A stretch of 64,000 bases of DNA from Phycisphaerales bacterium (GTDB lineage Bacteria > Planctomycetota > Phycisphaerae > Phycisphaerales > UBA1924): NCBI GenBank assembly GCA_007693765.1, contig RECZ01000080.1, forward strand, positions 1-64,000. Reading direction: 5' to 3'. Both the position numbers and the translations under genes were made by a program. A model generated the notes under the pieces. The model did no database searches. It was not told where the DNA came from and saw only the letters and a list, made by a program, of their open reading frames with translations. Positions 18,225 through 27,053 of this stretch are shown here, in pieces (position 1 is the first letter of the stretch; each line of letters opens with the position of its first letter).

Positions 18225-19139
18225 TCAGCGACGGTGGGCGATGATCACTCGCGGCAGTCCCTCGTGGTCCTGCACGATGCGTGCATCGCGGAGCGCATCG
18301 TGGCCCAGCGCAATGGCCAACGCCTCCTCGGCGCGCGAGGAGGCCACCTCGACGAGCAGCAGCCCGCCGGGCCGCAGCCGCGCGGGGGCGTTGGCGATGA
18401 GCGGAGCGACGAAGCGCATGCCGTCGGGGCCGCCGCGCAGGGCGATCTCCGGCTCGTGGTCCTTCACGTTGCGGTCCACATCGGGCCACTCGTCGTCGGG
18501 GATGTAGGGCGGGTTGCTCAGCACGAAGTGCAGGGCGTGCCCGATGGGGTGGGATGTGACGGGTTCGAGAAGGTCGCCCGCGGCGAGGTCGAGGCGGTCG
18601 TGCACGTTGTGGCGCTGGGCGTTCTCGAGGGCGACGTCGAGGGCGTCGGGGGAGATATCCGTGGCGATGGCGTGTGCGCCGGGGAGGTTCTTGAGCATCG
18701 CGATGGCGACGGCCCCCGAACCGGTGCAGACATCGGCGAGGACGACACCCTCGCCGTTGCGCCCCCCGAAGCCCGGCTCGGCGCGGGCGTGCTGCAGCGC
18801 GTGCTCGACCATCGTCTCGGTGCTGGGGCGCGGCACGAGCACGCGCCGATCGACGCGCATCGGCAGCGAGAAGAACCAGCCCTCGCCCACGAGGTATTGG
18901 ACGGGCTCGTGGCGGAGCGCGCGGGCGACGAGGTCGCGCAGGCGTTCGCGCTCGTCATCGGCGGCGGGGCGGTCGGGCTGGGTGTAGAGCGAGAGCCGCT
19001 CGCAACCGAGAACGTGCGACAAAAGCATCTCGCCCATGAGGCGTGGGCTGTCGAGGCCGGCCTTTCGGAACGCGTTGGCCATCCATTCCAGCAGGGCGCG
19101 GGTGGTCCAGCGGGTCGGATTGGCGGGCGCGGGGCACAT
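18225..19139 (-). CDS. prmC: peptide chain release factor N5-glutamine methyltransferase PrmC
   Basis: Methylates the Gln of the GGQ motif in release factors RF1/RF2 with SAM. 304 aa. The N-terminal helical domain is followed by the SAM-binding DVCTGSGAVAIA and the catalytic NPPY at residues 209-212 (SNPPYIPDDEW). TAGACT on the minus strand lies 11 nt before the ATG, suggesting a leader of only a few nucleotides. The stop is 41 nt from the stop of the PAS/GAF gene, and the gap holds a TTCCGGGGG word. Confidence 0.94.
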   Translation of the reverse strand: MCPAPANPTRWTTRALLEWMANAFRKAGLDSPRLMGEMLLSHVLGCERLSLYTQPDRPAADDERERLRDLVARALRHEPVQYLVGEGWFFSLPMRVDRRVLVPRPSTETMVEHALQHARAEPGFGGRNGEGVVLADVCTGSGAVAIAMLKNLPGAHAIATDISPDALDVALENAQRHNVHDRLDLAAGDLLEPVTSHPIGHALHFVLSNPPYIPDDEWPDVDRNVKDHEPEIALRGGPDGMRFVAPLIANAPARLRPGGLLLVEVASSRAEEALAIALGHDALRDARIVQDHEGLPRVIIAHRR

Positions 19140-19150
19140 TGTTGCGGCGC

Positions 19151-19156
19151 AGTCTA
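19151..19156 (-). promoter_or_regulatory. -10 box for prmC
   Basis: TAGACT on the minus strand ends 11 nt before the ATG at 19139, giving a very short leader. Confidence 0.4.
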
Positions 19157-19180
19157 TCGGCGATCGCTCCGGTGAAGGTG

Positions 19181-19186
19181 TATCAT
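19181..19186 (+). promoter_or_regulatory. candidate -10 box of the 19250 gene
   Basis: TATCAT lies 64 nt before ATG 19250, with a GGAGG ribosome binding site at about 19233, so a leadered transcript is likely. Confidence 0.35.
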
Positions 19187-19249
19187 GCTGCCCCGGGCTC
19201 GCCCGGTCTCACCGATCCGTCCACCCTCAACCGGAGGCAACCGCCGGAG

Positions 19250-19729
19250 ATGCAGCCTACCGCGCCCACATCGCTCGAATCCTTCCTCGACAAGGTGCGC
19301 GTCCGCGTCGAACGCGCCGGGGTCTTCGCCTCGGTTCGTCTGCGCGACGGCCTCCTCGAGTGCGAGGCCAAGGACGCCGCCGCCCCCGCGTTCTACCGCC
19401 TTTACGCCGACGGCCCCCGGCTCTGGGTCGGTCTGTTCACGAAAGACCGCTGGCTCAGCCAGTCGATCGAGCAGGATCTCGTCCACACCGGTGACAAACT
19501 CGAGGACTTGATCGAAGAGGAACTGGTCGACCTCGGATACGAGGGCGGCCCCATGCCCTGCGAGCATTTCCGCGACCACGACCTGTTTTTCACGTTCCGC
19601 TCGCCGCTGCCGTTCGACATCGATCACGTCGCGGACGACCGCTCCGCCGAGACCGCCGCAATCTGCATCCTGGCCTACGAGGCGGCCTTCCGTCCGCTCG
19701 GCGATATGGAAGGCGCCGACGAGGACTGA
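19250..19729 (+). CDS. conserved-type hypothetical protein
   Basis: 159 aa, soluble and acidic (final residues MEGADED), no signal or membrane segment. It has an alpha/beta character recalling small CesT/YbjN-like folds: LRDGLLECEAKD, a strand-rich middle and a C-terminal helix. No catalytic motif is evident and I do not recognise the family. GGAGG at about 19233 precedes ATG 19250. The glycosyltransferase follows 83 nt later on the same strand. Confidence 0.7.
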   Translation: MQPTAPTSLESFLDKVRVRVERAGVFASVRLRDGLLECEAKDAAAPAFYRLYADGPRLWVGLFTKDRWLSQSIEQDLVHTGDKLEDLIEEELVDLGYEGGPMPCEHFRDHDLFFTFRSPLPFDIDHVADDRSAETAAICILAYEAAFRPLGDMEGADED

Positions 19730-19812
19730 TCGGCCACCCGCGCCCGCCGCGCATCCGCCTTCCACACGGCACGAGTCATCACCGATTGCACAACTTTGGA
19801 GCACGCACGGGC

Positions 19813-21345
19813 ATGCGCATCCTCATGCTGGGTTGGGAATTCCCGCCGTTCATCAGCGGCGGCCTGGGCACGGCGTGCTACGGCCTGACGCGCGGCCTCG
19901 ACCGCCTCGGGCACGAGGTGCTGTTCGTGCTGCCCCGCGCGGTGGATAAGAGCCACACCTCCCACGTGCGTCTGCTCAGCCCCAACGCGCCGCGCCCCAG
20001 TGCGCCCGAGGAGAAGGGTGCGGCGCCGGCCGAGGCTGCCGCCGCCCCGCAACGCAGCGGATCCGCCGCCGCCGCCGCGGAGATGCTCCGCGCGTTGCGT
20101 CCCGACGCCGCACCAGAGCCGGGGGCGCTCGTCGTCAAGAAGGCCGACGCGGGGACCCGCCGCACACGCATCATCGCGGCGCCCAGCCCGCTGCACAGCA
20201 CGTACCCCGGGGGGCAATGGTCGCCGGTGGGCGACGCGGGCGAGCACGGGGGAATCGCCGGGCCGGGGGCGTCGGGGACGCCGGGCTCGCGCGCGATCGA
20301 GGCGTACATGTCCGGCGACAGCGACGACATGACCATCGAGGAGGAGGCGCAGCTCCTCGGCCTGAGCGTGGAATCGCTCGAGCACGTCAGCGCACGCGAC
20401 CCGACAGATCACTACAGCGGCGACCTCTTCCTCGAGGCCGCCCGCTACGCGCGCACCACGCTCCGCCTCACGGCGGGCGAGTCGTTCGACGTCATCCATG
20501 CGCACGACTGGCTGACCTACCCCGCCGGCATGACCATCGCCCGCGCCACGGGCAAGCCGCTGGTCGTGCACGTGCACGCGACGGAGTTCGATCGCTCCGG
20601 CGAGCACGTCAACCAGCGGGTGTACGACATCGAGCGCCGCGGCATGCACGCCGCGATCCGCGTGATCTGCGTGAGCGAGTTCACCAAGCGGCGGGTCACG
20701 GCACGCTACGGGGTCGACCCGACGCGGGTGCGCGTGGTCTACAACGGCATCGAGACGGAGGGCGTGCAGCCGATCCCCGGCGTCGAGATCGAGGCCAAGG
20801 ACAAGATCGTGCTCTTCCTCGGGCGCATCACGATGCAGAAGGGGCCGGAGTATTTCATACAGGCCGCCAAGCGGGTGCTCGAGAAACTGCCCAACGTGAA
20901 GTTCCTCGTCGCGGGCTCGGGCGACATGGCCACGCGGATGATCGAACTGGCGGCCGAGATGGGCATCGCCAACAAGGTGCTCTTCACCGGGTTCCTCCGC
21001 GGGCGCGACGTGGCCCGCGTCTACGAGATGGCCGATCTGTACGTCATGCCCAGCGTGAGCGAGCCCTTCGGCATCGCCCCGCTCGAGGCCATCCACCACG
21101 GCACGCCGGTGCTCATCAGCCATCAGTCGGGCGTCGCCGAGGTGCTCACCCACGCCCTCAAGGTGGACTTCTGGGACGTCGAAGACATGGCCAACAAGAT
21201 CGTCGCCGTGCTCAAGCACTCGCCCCTGCACAGCACGCTGCGCGACCACGGCCGCATGGAGATCCGCAAGCTCACGTGGGAGGACGCCGGCGAGAAGTGC
21301 GCGCAGGTCTACGCCCAAGCGATCGAAGAGATGCAGCGTGTCTGA
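19813..21345 (+). CDS. glycosyltransferase, GT4/starch-synthase-like
   Basis: 510 aa. The N-terminus MLGWEFPPFISGGLG is the nucleotide-sugar glycosyltransferase opening seen in glycogen/starch synthase-like GT4 enzymes. HAHDWLTYPAG and the C-terminal lobe (FLGRITMQKGPEYFI, then SVSEPFGIAPLEAI with the EX7E motif) complete the GT-B fold. A low-complexity Ala/Pro/Gly-rich insert occupies about residues 55-165 of the first lobe, longer than in typical family members. The acceptor is unknown; an alpha-glucan or surface glycan role is inferred. ATG 19813 is preferred over an upstream TTG because the motif starts there. It overlaps lipB by 8 nt. Confidence 0.88.
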   Translation: MRILMLGWEFPPFISGGLGTACYGLTRGLDRLGHEVLFVLPRAVDKSHTSHVRLLSPNAPRPSAPEEKGAAPAEAAAAPQRSGSAAAAAEMLRALRPDAAPEPGALVVKKADAGTRRTRIIAAPSPLHSTYPGGQWSPVGDAGEHGGIAGPGASGTPGSRAIEAYMSGDSDDMTIEEEAQLLGLSVESLEHVSARDPTDHYSGDLFLEAARYARTTLRLTAGESFDVIHAHDWLTYPAGMTIARATGKPLVVHVHATEFDRSGEHVNQRVYDIERRGMHAAIRVICVSEFTKRRVTARYGVDPTRVRVVYNGIETEGVQPIPGVEIEAKDKIVLFLGRITMQKGPEYFIQAAKRVLEKLPNVKFLVAGSGDMATRMIELAAEMGIANKVLFTGFLRGRDVARVYEMADLYVMPSVSEPFGIAPLEAIHHGTPVLISHQSGVAEVLTHALKVDFWDVEDMANKIVAVLKHSPLHSTLRDHGRMEIRKLTWEDAGEKCAQVYAQAIEEMQRV

Positions 21346-22042
21346 CACGCGGCTCGTCGTCCGTGATCTGGGACGCATCTCGTACGCCGAGGCCACGCAG
21401 ATCCAGCGCGAGACGCACGCCCGCGTGCTCGCCCAGCGCGACCGACCCGGCGCCCCCGGAACCCCCGTCACCCCCGTCGGCGAACTCCTCCTGCTCGAGC
21501 ACGACCCCCCGGTGATCACCGTCAGCCGCCGCCCCGACGCCCGTGCGCACCTGATCGCCACGGACGATGCGCTGGCCCGCGCCGGCGTCGAGGTGGCCGC
21601 GACCGACCGCGGCGGCGACATCACCTACCACGGCCCGGGGCAGTTGGTCGCCTACCCCATCGTCGACCTCAAGCGCCTCGGCTGGACGCTGCACGCGTAC
21701 ATGCGCACCCTCGAGTCGTGCGTCATCCGCGCCTGCGCCGGCTGGGGGCTGGAGGCCCGTCGCGATGAGGGCGCCACCGGCGTGTGGATCGGCGAGGGCG
21801 ACGCCGGCGCCAAGGTGTGCGCTCTGGGTGTGCGCGTGCAGCGGTGGGTCACCATGCACGGCCTCGCGCTCAACGTGACGACCAACCTCGAGCACTTCGG
21901 CCTGATCGTCCCCTGCGGACTCGCCGGGCGGGGCGTGACGAGCCTCCAACAAGCGCTCGGCCCGGCCTGCCCGAGCATGGATGAGGCCAAGGGCGCGATC
22001 GAGCGCGAGTTGGCGGCGTCGATCGACGGCCGGGCCGCGTAA
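21338..22042 (+). CDS. lipB: octanoyl-(acyl carrier protein) transferase LipB
   Basis: Transfers octanoyl from acyl carrier protein to lipoyl domains, the first step of protein lipoylation. 234 aa. It carries RGGDITYHGPGQLVAYP, the Lys-containing loop (GAKVCALGVRVQRWVTMHG) and catalytic Cys193 in VPCGLAGRGVTS. The GTG start lies inside the end of the glycosyltransferase gene. An insert near residue 37 reads GAPGTPVTPV and is encoded by three 9-bp units starting CCCCCG (21453-21479), one of the in-frame copies of the dispersed repeat. LipA is not in the window. Confidence 0.94.
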   Translation: MSDTRLVVRDLGRISYAEATQIQRETHARVLAQRDRPGAPGTPVTPVGELLLLEHDPPVITVSRRPDARAHLIATDDALARAGVEVAATDRGGDITYHGPGQLVAYPIVDLKRLGWTLHAYMRTLESCVIRACAGWGLEARRDEGATGVWIGEGDAGAKVCALGVRVQRWVTMHGLALNVTTNLEHFGLIVPCGLAGRGVTSLQQALGPACPSMDEAKGAIERELAASIDGRAA

Positions 22043-22164
22043 GGGCGCCCGGCTGCGCGAACCGGCCGTAGGCGCGTCGATAAATCCACAAATCTTGTGC
22101 GTTTCGACCCCGGCTGTGGACGCGGAGGGTCTTTGCGGCTTCGATGACGGGAGGAGTGCTCGAC

Positions 22165-23790
22165 ATGCCGCATGAACAGGCCCCGACCGACGTCCTGCAG
22201 GGGCTCACAGAAGCAAAGCCGCTCGGCACGCGCACGCCCCCAGCCGATCCGCCGGCGGAGGCGATCGCGGTCGTGGCCGCGCACCTGCGCGAGGCCGCCC
22301 GCAGCGACCCCGAATTGGCGGACGCGTGCCGGCGACTCGGCGATTGGCTGACCGGCGTCGGCGATGCTGCCGACGCGGCGCGGAAGGTCGCGACGGAGCG
22401 CGGCCCCGACGCCGCGCCCGACGAACCCGTCGCCACGCTCATCGAGCGCACCCTCTCGATCGGCGGCATGGCCGTGCCCGTTGCGGTCCGCGACGACGGC
22501 ACGGCGCCCCCGCGCGAGTCGGCGCCGGCGCAGGAGGCCGCGCCGCAGCGTCGCGTCGAGCCGACGCGGGCGCCGCTCTCGGTCATCGCGTCGCGGGCGC
22601 GGGTCAAGGCCGATTGCTGCCGGTGGGCGATCGAGCGGCGGTCGCGCATGGAGGATGGCGCCGATTTCGACCAGATCATCAAACCCACCGACGACGCTCT
22701 CGCCCAACGGCTGCGGGCGCTGCCCGACTGCTACGGATGGCCGCTGGACCCCTACGTCTCGCTCCCCGACGACCGCGCCCTCGACGACGCCGCGGGCTGC
22801 TACGACACGCTGGCCGACGCCCTCGACCTCGCCCAGCGCGTGCGCGCCGACGACGAACTGCTCGACACGCACGCGCAGCGGCTCTACCAGATGCTCGCCG
22901 AGTGCTGCTCGGCGTTGCGTGCGGCGTTGCTCGTGTGCGGCGTCGAGACCGACCGCGATCAGGACGACACGTTCCACACGCTCCGTGCATGGGTGTTCGA
23001 CGAACGCGTGTACGTCGAGCGGCACATGCGCCTCGACGACCCCGCCGACCCCGCCGCGTGGCCCGACCGTCGCGAAGAGATACAGGCGACCGCGGCCGAG
23101 ATCGAGCGCGGGCAGGCGAGCGTCAAGGAGATCCGCAACCTCACCGGCCGGCTCGGATACATCGCCAAAAGGTGGCAGGACTACGACGCGGCCGAGACCG
23201 TCGTGCAGGCGCAGAAATTGGTCGACGCGGTGGAGCGCCTCGTCGAACTGGGCCTCCGCCCCTCGCACACCAGCATCCGCGACCCGCTGCTGACGATTCT
23301 CGACGAGCTGCCCGCAGACATGGAGTTCACGGGCCCCTTCGCCGAGGCGCTCCAGTACGCCGACGACTTCGCCGCCCAGCGCGAGGGGCAATTGCGCCCG
23401 GAGAAGATCGCCCCGCCGGAGCCGACTGGCGACGTCGTCGCCGCCCGCGGGTTGCTGGCGGGCAAGGTGGCCGTGCTCATCGGCGGCGCGTGCCGCCCCA
23501 AGGCCCGCGAGGCCCTGCGGGAGGGGCTGGGCCTGCGCGAGCTCCGCTGGATCACCACGCGCCCGCACGAGACGATCACCAACTTCGAGCCGCAGGTGAA
23601 GCGCGATGAGGTCGCCGTGGTGATGCTCGCGATCCGCTGGGCGAGCCACTCGTTCGAGAACATCAAGACCGCGTGCGACCGCGCCGGCACGCCCTACGTG
23701 CGCCTGCCGCGGGGCTACGGCGTGAACCAGGTCGCACGCGAGATCATGAATCAGGCGAGCAAGGCGATCGGCGCGCGCGGCGCCGACTGA
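22165..23790 (+). CDS. large hypothetical protein with C-terminal DUF2325
   Basis: 541 aa. The N-terminal ~120 residues are Ala/Pro-rich, followed by an all-helical middle. The last ~100 residues (VAVLIGGACRPKAREAL ... VVMLAIRWASHSFENIKTACDR ... YVRLPRGYG) fit the DUF2325 fold, a Rossmann-like unit often fused to helical regions. No enzymatic role is established. The start at 22165 is preferred because GGGAGGAG lies 7 nt upstream; ATG 22144 is an alternative. Upstream, 22043-22164 has no gene. It ends 42 nt before the stop of the convergent OmpH-like gene. Confidence 0.75.
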   Translation: MPHEQAPTDVLQGLTEAKPLGTRTPPADPPAEAIAVVAAHLREAARSDPELADACRRLGDWLTGVGDAADAARKVATERGPDAAPDEPVATLIERTLSIGGMAVPVAVRDDGTAPPRESAPAQEAAPQRRVEPTRAPLSVIASRARVKADCCRWAIERRSRMEDGADFDQIIKPTDDALAQRLRALPDCYGWPLDPYVSLPDDRALDDAAGCYDTLADALDLAQRVRADDELLDTHAQRLYQMLAECCSALRAALLVCGVETDRDQDDTFHTLRAWVFDERVYVERHMRLDDPADPAAWPDRREEIQATAAEIERGQASVKEIRNLTGRLGYIAKRWQDYDAAETVVQAQKLVDAVERLVELGLRPSHTSIRDPLLTILDELPADMEFTGPFAEALQYADDFAAQREGQLRPEKIAPPEPTGDVVAARGLLAGKVAVLIGGACRPKAREALREGLGLRELRWITTRPHETITNFEPQVKRDEVAVVMLAIRWASHSFENIKTACDRAGTPYVRLPRGYGVNQVAREIMNQASKAIGARGAD

Positions 23791-23832
23791 CCGCGCACGG
23801 TGCGCCGGGGCAGTCGCTTGAGATGATCGCCG

Positions 23833-24444
23833 TTAGTCCAGGCGCAGCTCGAAGAGCACGTCGGCGGTGATGTCGATGGCGTCGGGCGAGACGGCGACGG
23901 GGCGGGCGAGCATGGCGCGCACCACGGACTGCATGTCCTGCAGCTCGTCGTCGTCCTGCTTAAAGCGGGTCTGGAGCACGAGCGTGTAGCCCATCTGCTC
24001 CGCGATCTCCTCGGTGCTGGACCGCACAAGTCGGAAGCACTCGAGGATCTGGCGCGTCGTGAACATCTCCTGTTCACGCATCAGTTCCTGCGCCCGGGCC
24101 TGGTACTCCTGCTGGGCCCGCTGGAAGTCGCGGACGATGTCGCGGAAGAGGGGGTCGTCCTGGGGTGTGCTCTGCGCCCGCCGCTGCGCTTCCTCCAGAC
24201 GCTCCTGAAGCGGGCGGATGCGCTCCTCCGCCGCGGCCATGGCCTCCTCGCGCGCCGGGGCGTACCGGTCGCTCTCCATCAGGCGCTCGACGATCTTGAA
24301 GAGGTCGCACGTGGCGATCTTGAGCTCGACCTCGGCGCCGTCCGCGGTGGCCCGCGCGGCGGGCTCGAACGTGGTGGAGGCGAGACCGAGGATCAGGCCG
24401 GCGATCGCGATCGGGTACAGGAAGAGTCGTTCAGCAGTGCGCAT
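23833..24444 (-). CDS. OmpH/Skp-like periplasmic coiled-coil protein
   Basis: 203 aa. An N-terminal hydrophobic segment (about residues 8-26) serves as signal or anchor, followed by the strand ELKIATCDLFKIVERL. A long charged coiled coil (about residues 50-135) and a short beta segment (MGYTLVLQTRFKQ) return, the topology of Skp/OmpH chaperones that hold unfolded outer-membrane proteins. There is no strong ribosome binding site. It is third in the minus-strand set sppA - zinc ribbon - ompH-like, consistent with an envelope role. Confidence 0.7.
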   Translation of the reverse strand: MRTAERLFLYPIAIAGLILGLASTTFEPAARATADGAEVELKIATCDLFKIVERLMESDRYAPAREEAMAAAEERIRPLQERLEEAQRRAQSTPQDDPLFRDIVRDFQRAQQEYQARAQELMREQEMFTTRQILECFRLVRSSTEEIAEQMGYTLVLQTRFKQDDDELQDMQSVVRAMLARPVAVSPDAIDITADVLFELRLD

Positions 24445-24531
24445 ACGGCGTGGCTCCGAAGGGATGTTGTCGTGCGCCGACCGTGTCGACGCGGTGAAGG
24501 CGTTCGTTCTCGTGCACAATAGGGGAGGCGG

Positions 24532-24864
24532 TCACAATGCGCCGCGTCCGAAGATCCACCACGCCGCGGCGGCGAGCGCTCCCATCGTCGCCACGGCGCC
24601 GAGAACGAGCCAGCGCGCCGGCGATCGCCGCCTTGGACGCCCGCGATCGCTCCCGTGTTCCCCGGTTCGGCGTTTCGGCCCGCCGCCGCGGGGCGTGAGC
24701 GAGGGCGGCGTCGCCGGGCGTTTGACGTGCTCCGCGGGCCCCGCCCCGGCCTTCGTCGGCACCTGAATGAGCGCCCCGCACTGCTCGCACCGCGCCACAG
24801 CGCCCCGGAAGCCCGAGTCGATGTCCATGCGCTCGCCGCAGTTGGGGCAATCAAAGTGGATCAT
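24532..24864 (-). CDS. zinc-ribbon protein with C-terminal membrane helix
   Basis: 110 aa from ATG 24864 (113 aa if GTG 24873 is used). The N-terminal zinc ribbon has CPNCGE and CEQCGA pairs, followed by an Arg/Pro/Gly-rich linker (residues about 45-80) and a membrane helix near the C-terminus (LVLGAVATMGALAAAAWWIF). The cytoplasmic ribbon tethered to the membrane resembles planctomycete zinc-ribbon membrane proteins of unknown function. It starts within a few nucleotides of the sppA stop, so it is probably co-translated. Confidence 0.75.
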   Translation of the reverse strand: MIHFDCPNCGERMDIDSGFRGAVARCEQCGALIQVPTKAGAGPAEHVKRPATPPSLTPRGGGPKRRTGEHGSDRGRPRRRSPARWLVLGAVATMGALAAAAWWIFGRGAL

Positions 24865-24875
24865 GCGTGGCACGG

Positions 24876-25943
24876 TCAGGGAAGGGGGATCGAGGGGTCC
24901 CAGAGGTAATAAAAGCCCGCACCCGGCATGCCGGGGGTTCCGGGGGATCCGGGGGCTCCGAGGTTGAGTTGGAGCATGTTCATCGTCACACCGGTGGGCT
25001 GGGCTCCGAGGTTCGGGGTCGCCTCGGGCCGGTCGTCCGCCAGCGCGTAGACGCTGCGGGGCGATCCGCCCTCGGCGTGGTATTGCACGAGACGGGCCGC
25101 GGGCACGCCCGCGAGTCGTTTGGCCGCGTCAAACGCCTCGCGCACGCCGCCCGTGGCGTCGACCAGACCAACCCGCGCCGCCTCCTCGCCGCTGAAGATC
25201 CGCCCGTCGGTGTAGGCGTAGAGCACATCCGCGCTGAGCCCCTCACGACGCGTCTCAACGATGTCCCGGAACCGGATGTAAAACTCGTCGACCATCGCCT
25301 GCAGGATGGCGTAGTGCCGCTCCTGCGCCGGCTCGAAGGGGCTGGCGATGGCTTTGTTGGGCCCGCTCACCACCGCCCGCCCGCTGACACCGATCCGCGA
25401 CATGCCGTCGCTGAAATTGAACGTTTGCATGATCACGCCTACAGAGCCGGTGACCGTCGTCGGCTGGGCGTAGATCTCGTCCGCGGCGAGGGCGAGGTAG
25501 TACCCGCCGCTGGCCGCGACCTCGCCCATGCACGCCACGACCGGCTTGCCGGAGGTTTTCGCGAACCGGCGCACCTCGCGGTGCATGGTGTCGCTGCCGC
25601 TCACCGTGCCGCCGGGGGAGTTGATCCGCAGCACCACGGCGCGGATGCGCGGGTCGTTCTCTGCGCGTTGCAGACGGGAGACGAGTTCGTCGACCGGGTT
25701 GGGGCCGAAGGCGATCAGCCCCGGCGTCGGAGCGTCGAAGATGAGCCCGCGCACGTCGATGAGGGCGATCTTGGCCGAACTCGGCCCGGTCCCGGCGTCG
25801 GTGAGCACGGCCGTCTCGCGCAGGACGGGGTCGCGGGGGCGGAGCTCGAGCGTGATGCGGTCGGGCACACACCCGGGGGCCGTGAGCAGGGCGGCGCCCA
25901 GCGTGAGCAGTGCGACACAGCGCGCCAGCGGGGGGTTGATCAT
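24876..25943 (-). CDS. sppA: signal peptide peptidase SppA, S49 family, lipoprotein
   Basis: Serine protease that degrades cleaved signal peptides. 355 aa. The signal ends LLTAPGC, a lipobox with Cys25, so it is membrane-anchored by lipid instead of a helix. Catalytic Ser145 is in VAASGGYY and Lys197 in SGPNKAIASP. The 52-residue spacing matches the Ser147/Lys199 dyad of Bacillus SppA. The C-terminus carries a collagen-like GAPGSPGTPGMPG tail, encoded by tandem 9-bp CCGGGGGNT units (24931-24960), a copy of the dispersed repeat. TAGACT lies 7 nt before the ATG, so the mRNA is probably leaderless. First of three minus-strand genes. Confidence 0.92.
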   Translation of the reverse strand: MINPPLARCVALLTLGAALLTAPGCVPDRITLELRPRDPVLRETAVLTDAGTGPSSAKIALIDVRGLIFDAPTPGLIAFGPNPVDELVSRLQRAENDPRIRAVVLRINSPGGTVSGSDTMHREVRRFAKTSGKPVVACMGEVAASGGYYLALAADEIYAQPTTVTGSVGVIMQTFNFSDGMSRIGVSGRAVVSGPNKAIASPFEPAQERHYAILQAMVDEFYIRFRDIVETRREGLSADVLYAYTDGRIFSGEEAARVGLVDATGGVREAFDAAKRLAGVPAARLVQYHAEGGSPRSVYALADDRPEATPNLGAQPTGVTMNMLQLNLGAPGSPGTPGMPGAGFYYLWDPSIPLP

Positions 25944-25950
25944 GGCTCGC

Positions 25951-25956
25951 AGTCTA
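25951..25956 (-). promoter_or_regulatory. -10 box for leaderless sppA
   Basis: TAGACT on the minus strand ends 7 nt before the ATG at 25943. Confidence 0.6.
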
Positions 25957-25969
25957 CCGGGTGAGCGGC

Positions 25970-25975
25970 TACCGT
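25970..25975 (+). promoter_or_regulatory. -10 box for leaderless rsmH
   Basis: TACCGT ends 6 nt before GTG 25982 and supports that start over GTG 25961, which lies upstream of the box. Confidence 0.5.
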
Positions 25976-25981
25976 CGGCGC

Positions 25982-27004
25982 GTGGATCCGAACCCCCCCG
26001 AGTCCAGCCCGCAGGACGGAGCCCCCTCGCGTGCGCACGTGCCCGTGCTGCTGGAGGAGTCGCTCCGCCTGCTCGACCCGCGACCCGGCGAGACGGTGCT
26101 CGACTGCACCGCCGGCCTCGGCGGGCACGCCCGGGCCTTCGGCGAGCGCGTGGGCGGGTCGGGCGTCGTCGTCCTCAACGACCTCGACCCCGGCAACCTC
26201 GAACGGGCCGCGGCGAGCGTGCGCGCGTTGCCAGACGCCCCCCGCGTCGTCACGCTCCACGGCGGGTTCGCCGACGCCCCGCGGCGGCTGGCGGAGGAGG
26301 GGCTCGCCGCCGACGTGGTGTTCGCCGATCTGGGGTTCGCCTCCACGCACGTGGACGACGCGGAGCGGGGCTTCAGCTTCCAGCGCGAGGGTCCGCTGGA
26401 CATGCGGTACGACCCGGGCGCGCCCGTCTCGGCGGCCGATCTGGTGAACTCGCTGAGCGTCGAGGAACTCGCCCAGATGCTCTACGAGTTCGGCGAGGAG
26501 CGTGCCGGGCGTCGGATCGCGCAAAAAATAGCCGATGCCCGGGCGGTGGAGCCGATAACCACTACGACGCGGCTCGCCGACATCGTGCGCGCGGCGCAGG
26601 GCTTTTCTCCACGACGGGGCGGCCCCGCCCACGCCCGCGGCGCGATGAAGATCGACCCCGCGACACGAACGTTTCAGGCCCTCCGCATCGCCGTGAACGA
26701 CGAACTGGGCAGCCTCCGGTCGTTGCTCGAAGCAGTGCAGCGGGGCGCATCGGCGCTCGCGGCGGGACGGGCGGGCTCCGGTGTCTGGCTCCGCCCCGGC
26801 GCCCGCATCGGCGTCATCGCATTCCACTCCCTCGAGGACCGACCGGTGAAGCAGGCATTCGCAGACCTCATCGCACGCGACCTGGCGACGCCCGTCTCGG
26901 GCGTGAGCGCCCGCGCCGCCAAGCCCGTCACCGCGGGCGAGGACGAGGCGCAGCGCAACCCCCGTGCGCGATCGTCCAAGTTCCGCGTTGTGCGCCTGCG
27001 GTGA
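25982..27004 (+). CDS. rsmH: 16S rRNA (cytosine1402-N4)-methyltransferase RsmH
   Basis: SAM-dependent methylation of C1402 in the ribosomal P site. 340 aa from GTG 25982. It contains HVPVLLEE, the SAM-binding DCTAGLGGHA, DLGFASTHVDDAERGFSF, DMRYDP and FHSLEDRPVK near the C-terminus. GTG 25961 gives seven more residues. The -10-like TACCGT lies between the two GTG codons, 6 nt before 25982, and favours the shorter form. It heads a division/wall cluster with a LysM protein, FtsL-like and FtsI, as mraW does in dcw operons. Divergent from sppA with 38 bp between starts. Confidence 0.95.
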   Translation: MDPNPPESSPQDGAPSRAHVPVLLEESLRLLDPRPGETVLDCTAGLGGHARAFGERVGGSGVVVLNDLDPGNLERAAASVRALPDAPRVVTLHGGFADAPRRLAEEGLAADVVFADLGFASTHVDDAERGFSFQREGPLDMRYDPGAPVSAADLVNSLSVEELAQMLYEFGEERAGRRIAQKIADARAVEPITTTTRLADIVRAAQGFSPRRGGPAHARGAMKIDPATRTFQALRIAVNDELGSLRSLLEAVQRGASALAAGRAGSGVWLRPGARIGVIAFHSLEDRPVKQAFADLIARDLATPVSGVSARAAKPVTAGEDEAQRNPRARSSKFRVVRLR

Positions 27005-27043
27005 ATTCTCGCTGCGCGGCCGCGCACAGCGCGACCGACGTGG

Positions 27044-27049
27044 TATAAA
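27044..27049 (+). promoter_or_regulatory. -10 box of the LysM-ftsI transcript
   Basis: TATAAA, about 77 nt before the LysM ATG. It would give a leader starting at the hairpin below. Confidence 0.45.
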
Positions 27050-27053
27050 CAAC

